From: Tetragonia tetragonoides | Lineage: Eukaryota > Streptophyta > Magnoliopsida > Caryophyllales > Aizoaceae | DNA length: 64,000 nucleotides | Direction: 5' to 3' | NCBI GenBank assembly: GCA_038025085.1 | Contig: CM076154.1 | Span: 32,976,501-33,040,500 of the forward strand | In this document: piece by piece, positions 8,757-23,552 of the stretch | Numbering within the stretch: position 1 is the first letter of the stretch | Layout: each line of letters begins with the position of its first letter | The notes under the pieces: generated by a model | Seen by the model: only the letters and a program-made list of their open reading frames with translations | Told to the model about the DNA's origin: nothing | Databases searched by the model: none | Position numbers and translations under genes: made by a program

Positions 8757-11700
8757 ATGAGTGATAATGAATGTTTCACAAGTGGGGAACTTGATGATCA
8801 TACTCTGGTGTTAGTTAAGGTCTACCATAATCGTTATTTTTCATATGGGTTAGTTACAGAGTATTTAGGTGGTGCATGTAAGCTTATATACATTGAGAAG
8901 TACAGATTTGATATGGATGTGTTAATGAGTGAACGAAAAAAGTTGGGGTATCAAAATTTACAGCAATTTTGTTATAGAAGAATTAATAGTGGGGGTTTGA
9001 AGTTAATTTTAAATGAAGAAGTGTTTGAGGAGATGAAAAATGTAGCATTTGAAAATGATTTCATTCATTTATATGCAACTCACCCTATTGATAAGCCTGA
9101 AATTGTTGATATGAGTGATGTTTTAAAGAATGACATCCCACAAACACAAGAATCTGGAAGTGGTCCCAATATGCATGATGCTGAAAGTGGTCCAAAAGAG
9201 CAGCCTGGGCCTGTACTTTCTGGTATTGCTGACCCTTAGTCTGGGCCTGTGGGTGTTACTAAAGAAAGTGGGCCAATTGAAGGAACTATTAACACTGGGC
9301 TTAGTGATCAAAATGTTAAAACTGGCAGAAAGAAAGTAACCCCTAGAAGGAAACCAACACCAATGCAAATTAACACAACAAAAAGCCCGAGACTGCAGAA
9401 CAAAAAGCTCAACCCTACAACACCTGCATCTACCCCATCATCACCAATTGAAATGCATTCCCCACCTGCTCATGCAAGAAAAATAATGGTGTCTGATTTT
9501 AATGCAGAAACTGAGATTTCTCAGCAAGAAGATGAGGGTGTCAATAAGGATGAGATGGAGTCATCATATGGTGATGAATCTGATGACATAGTGGAGGATG
9601 AAAATTACAAGTTAGACCCATTTGACTTATATCATGCTAGGCTTGATGATGATGACATGGATGAGGTTCTAATGAGTGTGAAGAGAAAAGGGAAGAGAAA
9701 TGAGAAGGGGAAGGGGAAGGGCAAAAGCAAGGTTGTGGATGATGCTGCATATAATTCTAACAACTCAATGAACTATGATGATGATTTGTTAAGGGATGAA
9801 CTGGCTTATGATGATGATGAGCGAGCTATTTGAATTTAGGAGAAGTAATATGGATATCTTGAGAGCAATGAGGAATAGGACTGGACCACGTGTACAAGAT
9901 GAGAATGCCGCAACTGAGACCCCAAAAGAAAGAGCTAATAACCACCAGAAACCTAAAAAAGGAGATGATGACATTGAACTTCCCAAAAGGTATAACACAT
10001 CCATTGGGGAAAATGAATGGCCTGAAATTTAGGTCAATTACGAGGAAGGTTATGTTCGTGACCAAAGAGATTCAGATGATGAGGTTGATTTGGTTGACTC
10101 AGAGAGTGAAAATGAAGAAATTGACCCTGGCATTAAGAAGAAAAGAAAGGTCAAATTTTCCACATTCAATGAGAAATCTGATATAAAGGCTGTCAAGCTT
10201 GAATGTGGAATGAAGTTTGGATCTCAGAAAATAGTGAAGGAAGCTATCTTGTGGTACTCAATCCAAGATCAAAAAGACTTGACTTATCTTAAAAACTGTA
10301 AGGATAGGATCAATGTGTCTTGTGCAGATTGTGAATGGGAGCTATCAGCATCACCAGATGTTGAGGATCCTAGCAGTTGGCAGATTAATTCAATGCATCC
10401 AGTGCATAGGTGTTTAAGGACGTTCAATAACAGGTTGATCACTGACAATTGGCTTGCAAATCAATACTTGGACAGATTTTTAATGAATCCAAAAACATTG
10501 CCCATGGAAATAAAGCAAGACATGAAAGAGAAGTATGAGATTGTGGTGAACTTGAGGAAATGCCAGAGAGTTAAAGACAAGGCTTTGAATGCAGTTGAGA
10601 ACTTAATGAAAAAGCAATATGGAATCCTTAAGCCTTATTTGAGGGAGCTTCTTAGGTCTAATCCTGGAACCACGTGTACGCTCAAAACCCACATGTATGC
10701 CTTTTATGTGTGTTTTGGTGTAATAAAAAACAGTTTCAAGAAGTCTTGTAGGAAGTTTTGGGTGTGGATGGATGCTTTCTTAAGCATGCATGAGGTGGGC
10801 AGTTATTTTGTGCTGTAGGAAGGGATGTCAATAACCATATGTTCCCTGTTGAATGGGCTGTGGTCGAGGGTGAAAATAAGAGTAGTTGGGAGTGGTTTCT
10901 GAAATTACTAAGTGAAGACTTAGAGATGGATGAGGGTGAAGGTTGGACAGTGTGTTCAGATCAACAAAAGGTTAGTTTCAAACACCTCATTATTTGTGTT
11001 CTCTATTTTTGTATGGTTTCTTAGCATGATACATGTTGTAATGTTTTTTGTTTTTTGTAGGGTTTGGTGCCTGCCATACATGAAACATGGCGTAATGTTG
11101 AACACAGGCAGTGTGCTAGGCACATATTCTACAATTGGAGGAAGCTTCATAAGGGATTGGAGCTTGAGAAGCAATTTTGGAGGTGTGTTAAAGCATCTTC
11201 AGTTGGGGAGTATGAAAAAGCTACTGCTAGGATGAAGGAACTCAGTAAAAAAGCTTTTATAGACTTTCAAAAGAGGGGTGTTAATACATTTTGCAAAGCT
11301 TTCTTCAAAACCCATAGCTCTTCTGATATAGTTGATAATAACATGGCTGATACCTTCAACTCATTTATTCTGCTAGCTAGGTTTAAGCCAAATTGTGACC
11401 ATGTTTTTTAGTGCAAGTCAGAAGATGTATTATTACTAGCTGTAATGTAACACGATTACAGCCCACAGGCAATGTAAATCCAAGGCCACCTACTAGGTAG
11501 GGTTCCTTTTTTCTACATCCCTTTACAACCATACAACCCTAATACAGTACTAGAGTATCCACATTACAGCCAGTGGAACCTCATTCCTGAAACAAAATAT
11601 ACAAAAACATTCCTGACTTACAGCAAATACAAAATACAGCAATTACAAAATACAGTGAAACAAGCTATTACAGAATCCTGATCCAATTCTATTCTTGCTG

Positions 11701-12553
11701 TTACTCTGCTTCCTTCTGTTGGGACTTCTGAAATCTGCTCCTGAATTGTTTGCTAAACTGATTCTTCTAGCCTTGCTGATCTGCTTGATTCTGCTTCTTC
11801 CTTTTTTCAGTCTAGCTTCTGCCAACTGGTTCTGGATTCCCTGCTGAAAATTACTGCATGAATTTTCTGCACCAATTACACATTCCCTGTGCCATTTTTC
11901 CTTGCTGTTGGATTCTGATGCTGGCTATCTGTTGAACCTACTGCACTGCATCACAGACAGTCTGCTCCCTACAAATTGCTGCAAGTTCCTGCTTCTCCAT
12001 ATCCAGAGCACTGTTGACTATATCTCCTCTATCCATCTCTTATCCCTTCTGTTAATCTTCCTCTTGCTGTTACTGTATTGTTGGATTCTGTTTCTAACTA
12101 CTTGCTGAACCTGTTGCATGATCTTTGACACTGGTATACTGCCTTCACCAACATAGTCAGTGTTCCTGCATCTCCAAATCCAATAGACTGCTGCTGCTAG
12201 CCCTGCTGCTGCTAGCCCTGCTGCATACACTTCCTTCCTGAGTCTCGAGCATTTTTGCCTACTTATCCAGTTGAGCATGCCCTGAATTGTGTTTGCTTTT
12301 GCTGATTGCTAGTATTGCTCCTAGGACTGGAAGACATTAGATTGTATTTGATGGATAAAATGAGGAAGAAGAAAAATCTTGTTGACAGGTTTATTGCTAG
12401 TATTGCTCCTAGGATTAGTGAAAAGCTAGTGGGTGCTTTTGAAGAACAAAAATTTTGTGAGTGCAAATGGAATGGGGAAGATAGTCAGACTGGGTTTGAG
12501 GTGATTCATAGGAGAGTATCACATACTGTATACTTGAGTGCAAAAGCATATTT
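8757..12553 (+). pseudogene. Mutator-like (MULE) transposase pseudogene with PB1-like N-terminus
   Basis: Blocks in order: a PB1-like N-terminal domain from MSDNECFTSGELDDHTLVLV (about 8757-9100); an acidic and basic low-complexity linker (9240-10130); a MuDR-type domain around 10170-10620 (CADCEWELSAS, with Cys/His pairs); and the MULE transposase core at 10750-11400, with GVDGCFLKH (first Asp), VCSDQQ (second Asp) and NNMADTFNS, where the third acidic residue appears as Asp instead of the usual Glu. The core resumes at 12328 (EDIRLYLM) and stops before the SWIM zinc finger. A 90-bp GT-AG intron fits at 10971-11060 (phase 0). Breaks: TAG 9237-9239, frameshift near 9800-9840, TAG 10030-10032, frameshift near 10753, TGA 10791-10793, and an insertion at 11404-12327. 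The upstream ATG at 8697 is possible, but a TTGCAG just before 8757 suggests a 5' intron. No terminal inverted repeat was identified. Confidence 0.85.
11404..12327 (-). mobile_element. LINE fragment inserted in the MULE transposase
   Basis: The transposase frame reads KPNCDH up to 11403 and continues with EDIRLYLM from 12328. Joining the two restores frame and family length, so 11404-12327 is an insertion. Its minus strand carries a segment at 12278-12018 (SRLRKEVYAAG, VYWIWRCRN, VQQVVRNRI) typical of the region after the reverse-transcriptase zinc domain in plant LINEs, with a local 12-bp duplication giving GLAAAGLAAA. A T run at the left end would be the poly(A) tail. No target-site duplication is visible. 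The right junction carries 22 bp that also occur at 12393-12414. Confidence 0.65.
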
Positions 12554-12727
12554 TGAATAGCCAAAATACATTTCATTCATTGATAACAGGTTCATTACAA
12601 AAGATTAGCTACTGCTATTACTTGCAACTGAATATTACAGGATCTCCATATTCTTCATTTTTTTTAGGGTTCCATATTCTTCATTTACCTAAACCTACAT
12701 ATTACATATTACACCATTCACCCCTAC

Positions 12728-12847
12728 TTAAAAAACCCCAACAATTTTGCCTAAGAAAACCATTGCAAGTACAAATATCACAATCCCGCAACCCCCCCAC
12801 TGAGCACCTTGATTCTGCGTCATGGCCAACTTCTGCTCAACAACTTA

Positions 12848-12922
<75 letters not shown>

Positions 12923-15336
12923 TGGATCATGACAGCCGCTGCATTGACATGTGTCATGCCATGTCACTATTCCAGTCATCATCATATCTAGAAGGCAATG
13001 CCATGTCATCCAAATAATTAATGACATTACATGAACCATGTTATCTAATTAATTACGATAAATGAACATTATTAATTTCATAGATATGATACATTAACTT
13101 AAAGTAAATTATGCTAAAAACTAGGTACAACGAATCTAATTTATAAGAGAAAATATTCCTAATATATATAATCCATTTTTTGGTAGATTATACATATGAA
13201 ATTTTTAATGATTCTCCAGGAAGTTGGAGAAATATATAGATTAGTAGAATAGTTAAGTAACATAATTATTTTTTTTTTAGTATTTTTTTAATTAGAAAAA
13301 TAAAAGATTAATTTGTCTACATGGACCCAAATAAACAACCGTTGCATAATACATGACATTAAACAAAATTATAAGTGATTCTCCATGATGATGGATAAAT
13401 GTAGTAAATTAGTAAAATATTTAAGTAAAATTGGTGTAAATATAACTATTATTTTTTTAACCAATTTCTTTTAATTAGAAAAATAAAAAATTAGTTTGGC
13501 CATGTGGATCCAAACAATTGCTGTATAATACATGACATTTAAGTCAAATTGGTGTAAATATAACTATTATTTTTTTTAACCAATTTCTTTTAATTAGAAA
13601 AATAGGAAATTAATTAGTTAGGCCATGTGGATCCAAACAACTGCTGCATAATACATGACATTAAACATAAATTATTTTTAGATGAAAAAATATTATTAAT
13701 AATTTTAATACAATGTAGACCAAAGAGAAACAAAAACGTTAGTAATGGGTTTTGTCATGGTAGAAAGTTATAGAGTTACATAAGCACGTAGAGGTATTAA
13801 TATTTCGATTGATTGAGCACGTGAAAATGGTATTTAATTGTAAACCTATCACTTAAACTATTTTCTTGAACAAAACTTTTGGCGTATGAATTTTCGCAAA
13901 AAGAACATACTATAAAATGATCCTATATAAAAGTTGATCATAACACTGTTGTATTCACACGTGTTTTGCATGTTGCCATGTCCAATCATCATTATATTCA
14001 AAAGTTAATGCCAAGTTAACCAATTAATGAGGATATGAACCATATTATATAGTAGTAATTAATAAATAGGATACATAAACATTTATTTATTTATTTGAGT
14101 GAATGATACATGCACATAATTAAACCTTAAACTAAACTATATCAAAAACTAGATATAAGAATTTAATAAGGTAAAGTAGTCAAAGTAATAAATGCATAAA
14201 GACTTTAAAACTAACTAATAAATTAACGTATTATATATGCATCTAATCTTCATAGTGATTCTATACCCCAATAAAAGTACATGGTTCATGGAGATGGAAT
14301 AATAAGCTAATTTGGTAAAATAATGTGAATAAAGTAGGTTTAAACACTGTTTTCTTCAATAAATTATTTTAAGTATAAAAAAAGAAAGGAAATTATTTTA
14401 TCTACATGGATCAAACCGTTGTCATGACACATTACATGACACATAAATAATTTTATATAAAAAAAAATATAAATCAAAGAGAGATAAGAACCAATAGTAG
14501 TATATTGGCTATTAATAAGCTCGGTAGATAAATTTATGGACTAAATAAGCACATGAATGTATAAATTCCATAAGGACATTATATCAAGATGGTGCACAGT
14601 TGTGAATCTGTCATTTAACTATTTATTTGAATTCTTTTTTAAAGTATGAAAATATATAAATTTAACTTATCATTTAAATCTAAACAATTATTATTGTATG
14701 TCACATAAGCAATTTTATACTCACATAGCACAACTTTGGTTTTGTACGTGTAACTTCCATATTAGTTATTATAGACGGTATTGATAAATCATTAACCTAT
14801 TTTCTTGATATCATTCAAAATATACTTTCTAATGTAAACTACAAGCCCGTGCATCGCACGGGGCATACACCTAGTTTTTCCTATTTTGCATGCTCCAAAT
14901 CCTCTTTTAGCTTTGCCATTGCCTCTTTGCATCTCCTTATTTCAGACTCATAGCTAAACAAAACAGTGTCATTTACAGTAGTTGAATCCCTCAACCTAAT
15001 GAGTTCATCCCTCAACAACGGAATAATTTCGCTACCAATAAGGCACATTGGAGGAACAATCCACTTCCAATAATCACATTTTTCCTTCTCACATCTTGTG
15101 AACCTCTTAGCCACATTCTCATCAGTCCAAGATGTGAAAACAATAGCAACAACTTTACACTTGCAAATGGGACATATCTCCTTTCTTGCTTCTTCATTCC
15201 ATCTCTTAACAAAAGCTAACTTGTTCAAACCGAAAGGTTTGTTGGCCTACATCAATATACAACAAAGTTCAAATATAAAACTTACCCCTCTGCTGCTTGT
15301 GCTTTGTGCAGACCTTCCCCTTGAATATTTTGTCAT
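12728..15336 (-). pseudogene. GRF-type zinc-finger gene, split by a Helitron
   Basis: Exons on the minus strand: 15336-15286 (MTKYSRGRSAQS..., 17 codons), 15246-14875 and 12847-12728, with a Helitron at 12848-14874. The protein has a GRF-like Cys motif (CPICKCKVV, then TSWTDENVAKRFTRC, then CDYWKW), a coiled-coil stretch (ESEIRRCKEAMAKLKEDLEHAK) and, across the Helitron, an in-frame tail ending in a hydrophobic probable membrane segment (GIVIFVLAMVFLG) and a stop at 12728-12730. Two stops lie at the break: TAG at 14881-14883, and TAA formed across the junction. The first intron is only 39 nt (15285-15247), very short for a plant, though its borders are GTAAG and TAG. GRF fingers bind single-stranded nucleic acid in characterised proteins. 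The gene converges on the MULE transposase and is probably a second gene of that element, which is inference. Confidence 0.7.
12848..14874. mobile_element. Non-autonomous Helitron (2,027 bp) in the GRF gene
   Basis: The left end is TCTAATATATA after a host A. The right end is a perfect hairpin CCCGTGCATCGCACGGG followed 12 bases later by CTAG and a host T. This is exactly the Helitron signature (5' TC, 3' hairpin plus CTRR, insertion between A and T, no target duplication). Removing it restores the GRF reading frame. There is no Rep/helicase frame, so it is non-autonomous. The interior is AT-rich and repetitive: the part from 12918 is echoed from about 13931, and a unit of roughly 115-128 bp is tandemly repeated at about 13430-13680. 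The same hairpin end terminates the smaller Helitron at 21764-22104. Confidence 0.9.
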
Positions 15337-15339
15337 TCT

Positions 15340-16400
15340 TCTTCAATTGACTGATTACACAGTTTCGATCACCAACAAGAACTTTCAAAGTGCCTCACTT
15401 ATCCTCAATTTAGGTGAATTTAGCTTCTGTGTCGATTTCCCCCTTTTTGTTCTCAAACCCTTATTTTGTTCAATTGGGGTGAAAAGAAATATAACTGGGA
15501 GATGAAGGCTTTATGTTAACTACCCAGCCAAATGAATGTTTGATTCTTTGTCAGCAATTGCTCTCTCAATCTCACAGATTCTCTCAATTTTCTCTCTCTT
15601 TCGTTTCCAGAGTTAGCTTGTAAGGAAGATAATGACATACCACCAAAGGGGTAAGTGAATAAATAGATATTAGGGATTTTGTTCCCATATTTTCGAAAAT
15701 ACATGTAAGTGTAAAAAAAGGGCATGTAAATAGAAATAAATGTCAATAATTAAAAATGGTCAAACTTCAGCAAGTCGTTGACTTTAGTGGCCGAGTCAAA
15801 TTGATTAAAGATCCAGTTGTCGTCGGAGCAACAAAAAAGACTTAAATGACAATGACCCCCTAGAAAAAAGACTCATCTGAAATTGCGGCCATAGTTTTTG
15901 GGTAGTGGCTCTTGAAATTGCATGCTAGAACGGGTAATTAATTAGACTTAATAGAATTACAAAATTAAGCTAGGAATGAATTTCACTATTATGGTTATGC
16001 GAATACTAATAGAAAGTTAACTTATGAGACTAAGCAAAGCCCACCTCTTTTCTTTACATGAAACGATTATCTGTCCATAGAACACGATACTAAATCAGAG
16101 TTTGCACCCAAAAAAAAATACAGAAAAAGAAATGATTATCCAACTATATCTTATGTGATCAATTGCCCAGTTCCTTGGATATGTAATATGTTGCATTTAT
16201 GAAACAACTTTATGTATTTTTGGCAATATTTTTATATGACTATCATTATGATTAAAATTAAATACTATACTCAATACGTAAATAAGAGGCAAGTGTATAC
16301 AAATCCACATCATGAAGATAGAATAATTCACGTTGCCTTCTAATTTTTCCAATGAGAGGCTATATAGTCAACTAATTATATTAGTAGTCTGGCAATAATA
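15340..16400. other. Leader and flank of the GRF gene; otherwise no gene
   Basis: 15340-15650 is the probable 5' leader of the GRF gene (minus sense), with a TCTCTC-rich stretch at 15560-15610. From about 15770 to 16400 there is AT-rich spacer. The sequence around 15840-15930 (GACAATGACCCCCTAG, GTAGTGGCTCTTG) could be the outer end of the Mutator-like element, but I found no matching inverted partner. Confidence 0.35.
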
Positions 16401-16493
16401 TTTTTAGGTATGGCAATAGAAAGAAACTATTTTATTTATTGTATTTGTATAGATATAAATTAGGAGTCCTATTTGATAAGAATGTAGTGTTAG

Positions 16494-20049
<3,556 letters not shown>

Positions 20050-20289
20050 CTTGTTTTTCAGAGTCGTGGTTCTCGTACTTTTGAAATACTTGCTTCAAAT
20101 CCTTTATAGTTATTCCAGATCATTACATATATAATTCAATGCTTGAGTCACCTTATTTGTGGGAATAAGAAGATCTATCTATAGTATATCTAAATATGGG
20201 AACCAGAAAGTTCTATTTATAGTATATTATCTATATGTGGGAATATATAGATCAATTTGGTAATTGGTATTGGCAAAGATCACAAAATT

Positions 20290-20515
20290 TCGTATGAGGC
20301 GGTCTCATCAATTTGGATCCTCTATTGTTCTAGTACATGTGGTGTCCTTCCCTCTCTCCTTCTACTATTTAAATTTCAAAAACCCACCCCCTCTATCTAA
20401 GGGTCAAAAAACCATCCCATCTAATCCAATAATGTATAAATAGAACAATACTCTACTGTTATTTTACTAACAACAGAGGATCCGAACTGCTCAAGGTGAG
20501 GCCCCTCTCATACAA
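20290..20515. mobile_element. MITE with about 40-bp terminal inverted repeats
   Basis: The left end GTATGAGGCGGTCTCATC runs to GGATCCTCTATTGTT. The right end, read on the minus strand, is GTATGAGAGGGGCCTCACC running to GGATCCTCTGTTGTT. A further copy of the end word (TGAGACGGCCTCATACA) lies at 20564-20580, so two related ends are stacked. Beyond it, a block with AAGATAGCTCAG(C/T)CGTTTCT is duplicated about 90 bp apart (20585 and 20675). Confidence 0.65.
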
Positions 20516-21069
20516 GTATAATGGCATACCGACTTCATGCTTGTATATAGAGGTAGCTTACCTTGAGACGGCCTCATACAAAACTTATTGAAGATAGCTC
20601 AGCCGTTTCTAGTTTGACATTGTCGTTGATTATATGACACAATAAAAACAAGAATCCAAAACTTATTGGCCAAAGATAGCTCAGTCGTTTCTGGTCTTTG
20701 CCAGGAATGTAGAGGGAGAGCCACTGCTCTCCCAAGTAACCCAATTCTCTTTCTTGCTTGTTGTTTATTGACAGTTTTCTCTCTTAGACATAGCTTCATT
20801 CTTGTAGTTTATTTTTTTGAGCCAAACTTTTCAGCTATAGAGTTCTGAATTTGAAGCCAAAATTGCAAAAAGCTTGTTGAGCTAGGATTCGAAAGGAATG
20901 CTGTCATACAAGCTTTTTGATGGCAATGAATATCAGGCAGCTGACTTTCGACCTAAGTTGAAAATGTAACCCAGGATGGAATCTCATATTCAAGTTGAAC
21001 TTGTACATTGTATTTTGTATTCTGAACATTCAATTTAAGTATTCATTAAACTGATGATTTATTAATTAT

Positions 21070-21330
21070 TACTCCCTCCGTCTCAAAAAAAACCTGAACC
21101 TTTGTTTTTTTAAGGTCAAATTTAACAAACTTTGACCATTAATTTATGAAAATATATAAAGATTCACATTATGAAAATACTTTTGTTAGATTCATTTTAA
21201 AACGTACTTTCAAAAAATCGTATTGTTATAATTTTGATATTCATTTAATTGTAGTTATTTACGGTCAAAGTGGTGTCTTGGAGATCGTGTAAAAATAAAG
21301 ATTCAGATTTTTTTTGAGATGCAGTGACTA
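21070..21330. mobile_element. Stowaway-like MITE, copy 1
   Basis: Begins with the Stowaway end CTCCCTCCGTCTCAAA after TA. The body shares about 200 bp with 32905-33118, including CAAACTTTGACCATTAATTT and GTGGTGTCTTGGAG. The right end (TTTTTTGAGATGCAGTG) is a degraded version of the expected inverted end. No coding capacity. Confidence 0.75.
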
Positions 21331-21694
21331 TGATACACTAACATTCCCTCATTGGGGATTAAATGCACTATCTTTGATATAATTTTGCTCCTAAATTGCT
21401 TTTCCGACTACTCCGATTCTTGCCTGTGTGGTGATCTTTCCAAACGCTGCTGTGTTAATGGGCATTCTTTTGAAGATTGAGATAATATTCTGTTGTATTG
21501 CTGACAGAGATATCTGATTATTATAGCACGCTGATGCTTCATTGTCTTGGAGAAAGAGCTCAAGTCTCAAAAGATGCAGCTGAAAGGAATGGCCGGGATT
21601 GCAGCTTGTTCATACCTGGCCTGGTTTGGTTGGCTTGGCCCCATAATTGAGGATGCCCTACTAGATGAGTAATATTCATGTCTAAATCCCAATG

Positions 21695-22241
21695 TGTTGT
21701 AATTTCCATATGGATAAATTGGGTGAATGGCTCAAAACAAAGCAATAATAGAGTTTACTGTAATCAATATATATATGTATAATTGAGTTCTCACCAAGGT
21801 GGCATTGAATAAATAATAAGTAGTCATAAATGCATGGGTGATTAAAAAGAAATAAAAAATACTTTTATTTTGTTTTAATAAAAAAAATAACATAAGTATT
21901 ATATTTATTATCCTAAAAGAGTATATTATTTATTCACTAAAAATGTAATTTCTTTGTTAAATGTGTGAAAAAAATTATTATTGTTCCTTGATACTCCTAT
22001 TATTCAACTCTAAATATTAATATGATTAAAAAAATTATTATATTAATTCTAATAACAGATAATGATGAACAAGAACCCGTGCATCGCACGGGCACGAGAT
22101 CTAGTTGTATAGTAAATATCAATTTGAGCTTTGCCTATAAATAGCCCATATTGTAACGAAGAAAAGCAACTCAATGAAAGCAATAAAAAGCTACCAATAC
22201 TTTCGCTACTTTGAGCTTCCTTTCTGAGCTATCTTTTAAAA
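21695..22241 (+). repeat. 5' LTR of the Copia element, split by a Helitron
   Basis: Collinear with the 3' LTR at 28488-28693 once 21764-22104 is removed, giving exactly 206 bp in each. Just inside is TTATCAGCACC (from about 22244), a weak match to the TATCAG-type primer-binding site. Confidence 0.92.
21764..22104. mobile_element. Small non-autonomous Helitron (341 bp) in the Copia 5' LTR
   Basis: Starts TCAATATATA after a host A. Ends with the hairpin CCCGTGCATCGCACGGG, a 10-base spacer and CTAG, followed by a host T. The empty site is seen in the 3' LTR (GTAA/TTGTATAG), proving precise A/T insertion without target duplication. It shares the 17-base terminal hairpin with the Helitron at 12848-14874, so the same helicase probably mobilised both. 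Confidence 0.95.
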
Positions 22242-23552
22242 CGTTATCAGCACCACCTAGCTCCAAACTTCAAAAGGTAAAATACAAACTCATTCCAAAA
22301 AGTTCTAAGTTTTGAAGTAGTATGCTCTGTAGTTGCGGAATATAATTCGGATCCTCTACATCAGAAACTCAAAACTAGACTAATAAATATTCTAGCCATA
22401 TAGTTTTACGTTAGTTTTGATACCACTATGAGTCACCAAAGTAATGGGATCAACACTATACTAACCGGTATTTACTACTCACTCGTATACCTTATTATTG
22501 AGCGAAACCACGTACCTTTCGGTACCGTCCCTTACCCGAATATCATACCCCAACCACAACCAAATCTAACGTCGACTAGTACGTCGACGTCTGCATAAGC
22601 CTCCCGAGCCAATGAACCGCAACCACCACCTCCTAAGCCTGTTTTTATAAACCTGAACGACAACCCAGTAGAGCCGAGGCTCGACCGTTGTCAAGATCCA
22701 GGTCCGTCTAACAAAAGAAAACGAGAAAAGAAAGAGGGCGAGATTGGCTCTGCCGAGATCACCTCACCAGTTGCCCCATAGAACCCGAAAATGTGAGCTG
22801 TCATCATGTATGGTGCTGCTCCAAATCTGAGTCATTATCCAACCCACAAAATCCAAATGACCAACCACCAATATAGGTGATAATTTAGTCACAAATAAAA
22901 TCGAAATCGAAAATAACAGTAGAAGAGCAAAGTACAAATGATATTGATCACTAAATAAAATGTAGAGTGTCAGTAAGTGTTGGCAAAGTGAAGAAAATCA
23001 TGCACGTGAAATTTATTTGGGATGTGATTTTGAGTAAGAAAGTAAAACAAGGCCCACGCTATTAAATGAATGTAGAAAAGTAAAGTTTGACCAAGAAGTA
23101 ATCGGTTTACGTATTTGTTATTTTTGTACTATCGACCCACTGTATGGGATTATGCTTATGGAATGAAATTGGACTAATATATTTGTGTACCAATGATGTA
23201 TTACGTCAAATATTCACTAGTATATTTGATAACTAATATTTGTTTTGCATGATCTTTTTAAGATCAAAGTTTATCTAGTTTATTAGCTGGAAATTAACAT
23301 TTGTTTTGCAGATTACAATAAGACAACAAAGAAAATGTTTATTGATTAGCTAATAAACAAGAAAATAAAATTGTTGTTTATTTTATATTTTGTACCAACG
23401 GGTTTTCGAACCCCTGACTTTTGACTAAGCGTCAGGAGTCTCGGACCACTACGGCTTCATTCCAGGTGGTGATATTCAATTGCATAATAATTAATTTATA
23501 ACCAACGTACCCCGATAATTTATTAACTTTAACGATTTGTTTCTAACCAGAA
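22242..23552 (+). other. Long untranslated leader of the Copia element
   Basis: About 1.3 kb between LTR and gag without an open frame, unusually long for Copia. The stretch has a possible GT (AAAG/GTAAAA at 22275-22276) and a possible AG just before the gag ATG (CTAACCAG at 23549), so either a leader intron or inserted DNA could explain it. A tRNA-like sequence lies at 23386-23465 on the minus strand. Confidence 0.4.
23386..23465 (-). pseudogene. tRNA-like sequence, possible SINE head
   Basis: On the minus strand: a Leu/Ser-like D arm (GCCGTAGTGGTCCGAG, a box A-like word), a stem CCTGAC/GTCAGG with an oversized loop, then GGGGTTCGAAAACCC (box B and a T arm with imperfect pairing). The anticodon loop is too large for a working tRNA. 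It may be the pol III head of a SINE inserted in the Copia leader. Confidence 0.35.

Noticed and set aside
8500..15950. Terminal inverted repeats of the Mutator-like element
   Set aside because: No convincing inverted pair or 9-bp target duplication found by eye; some PB1-type MULEs lack TIRs.
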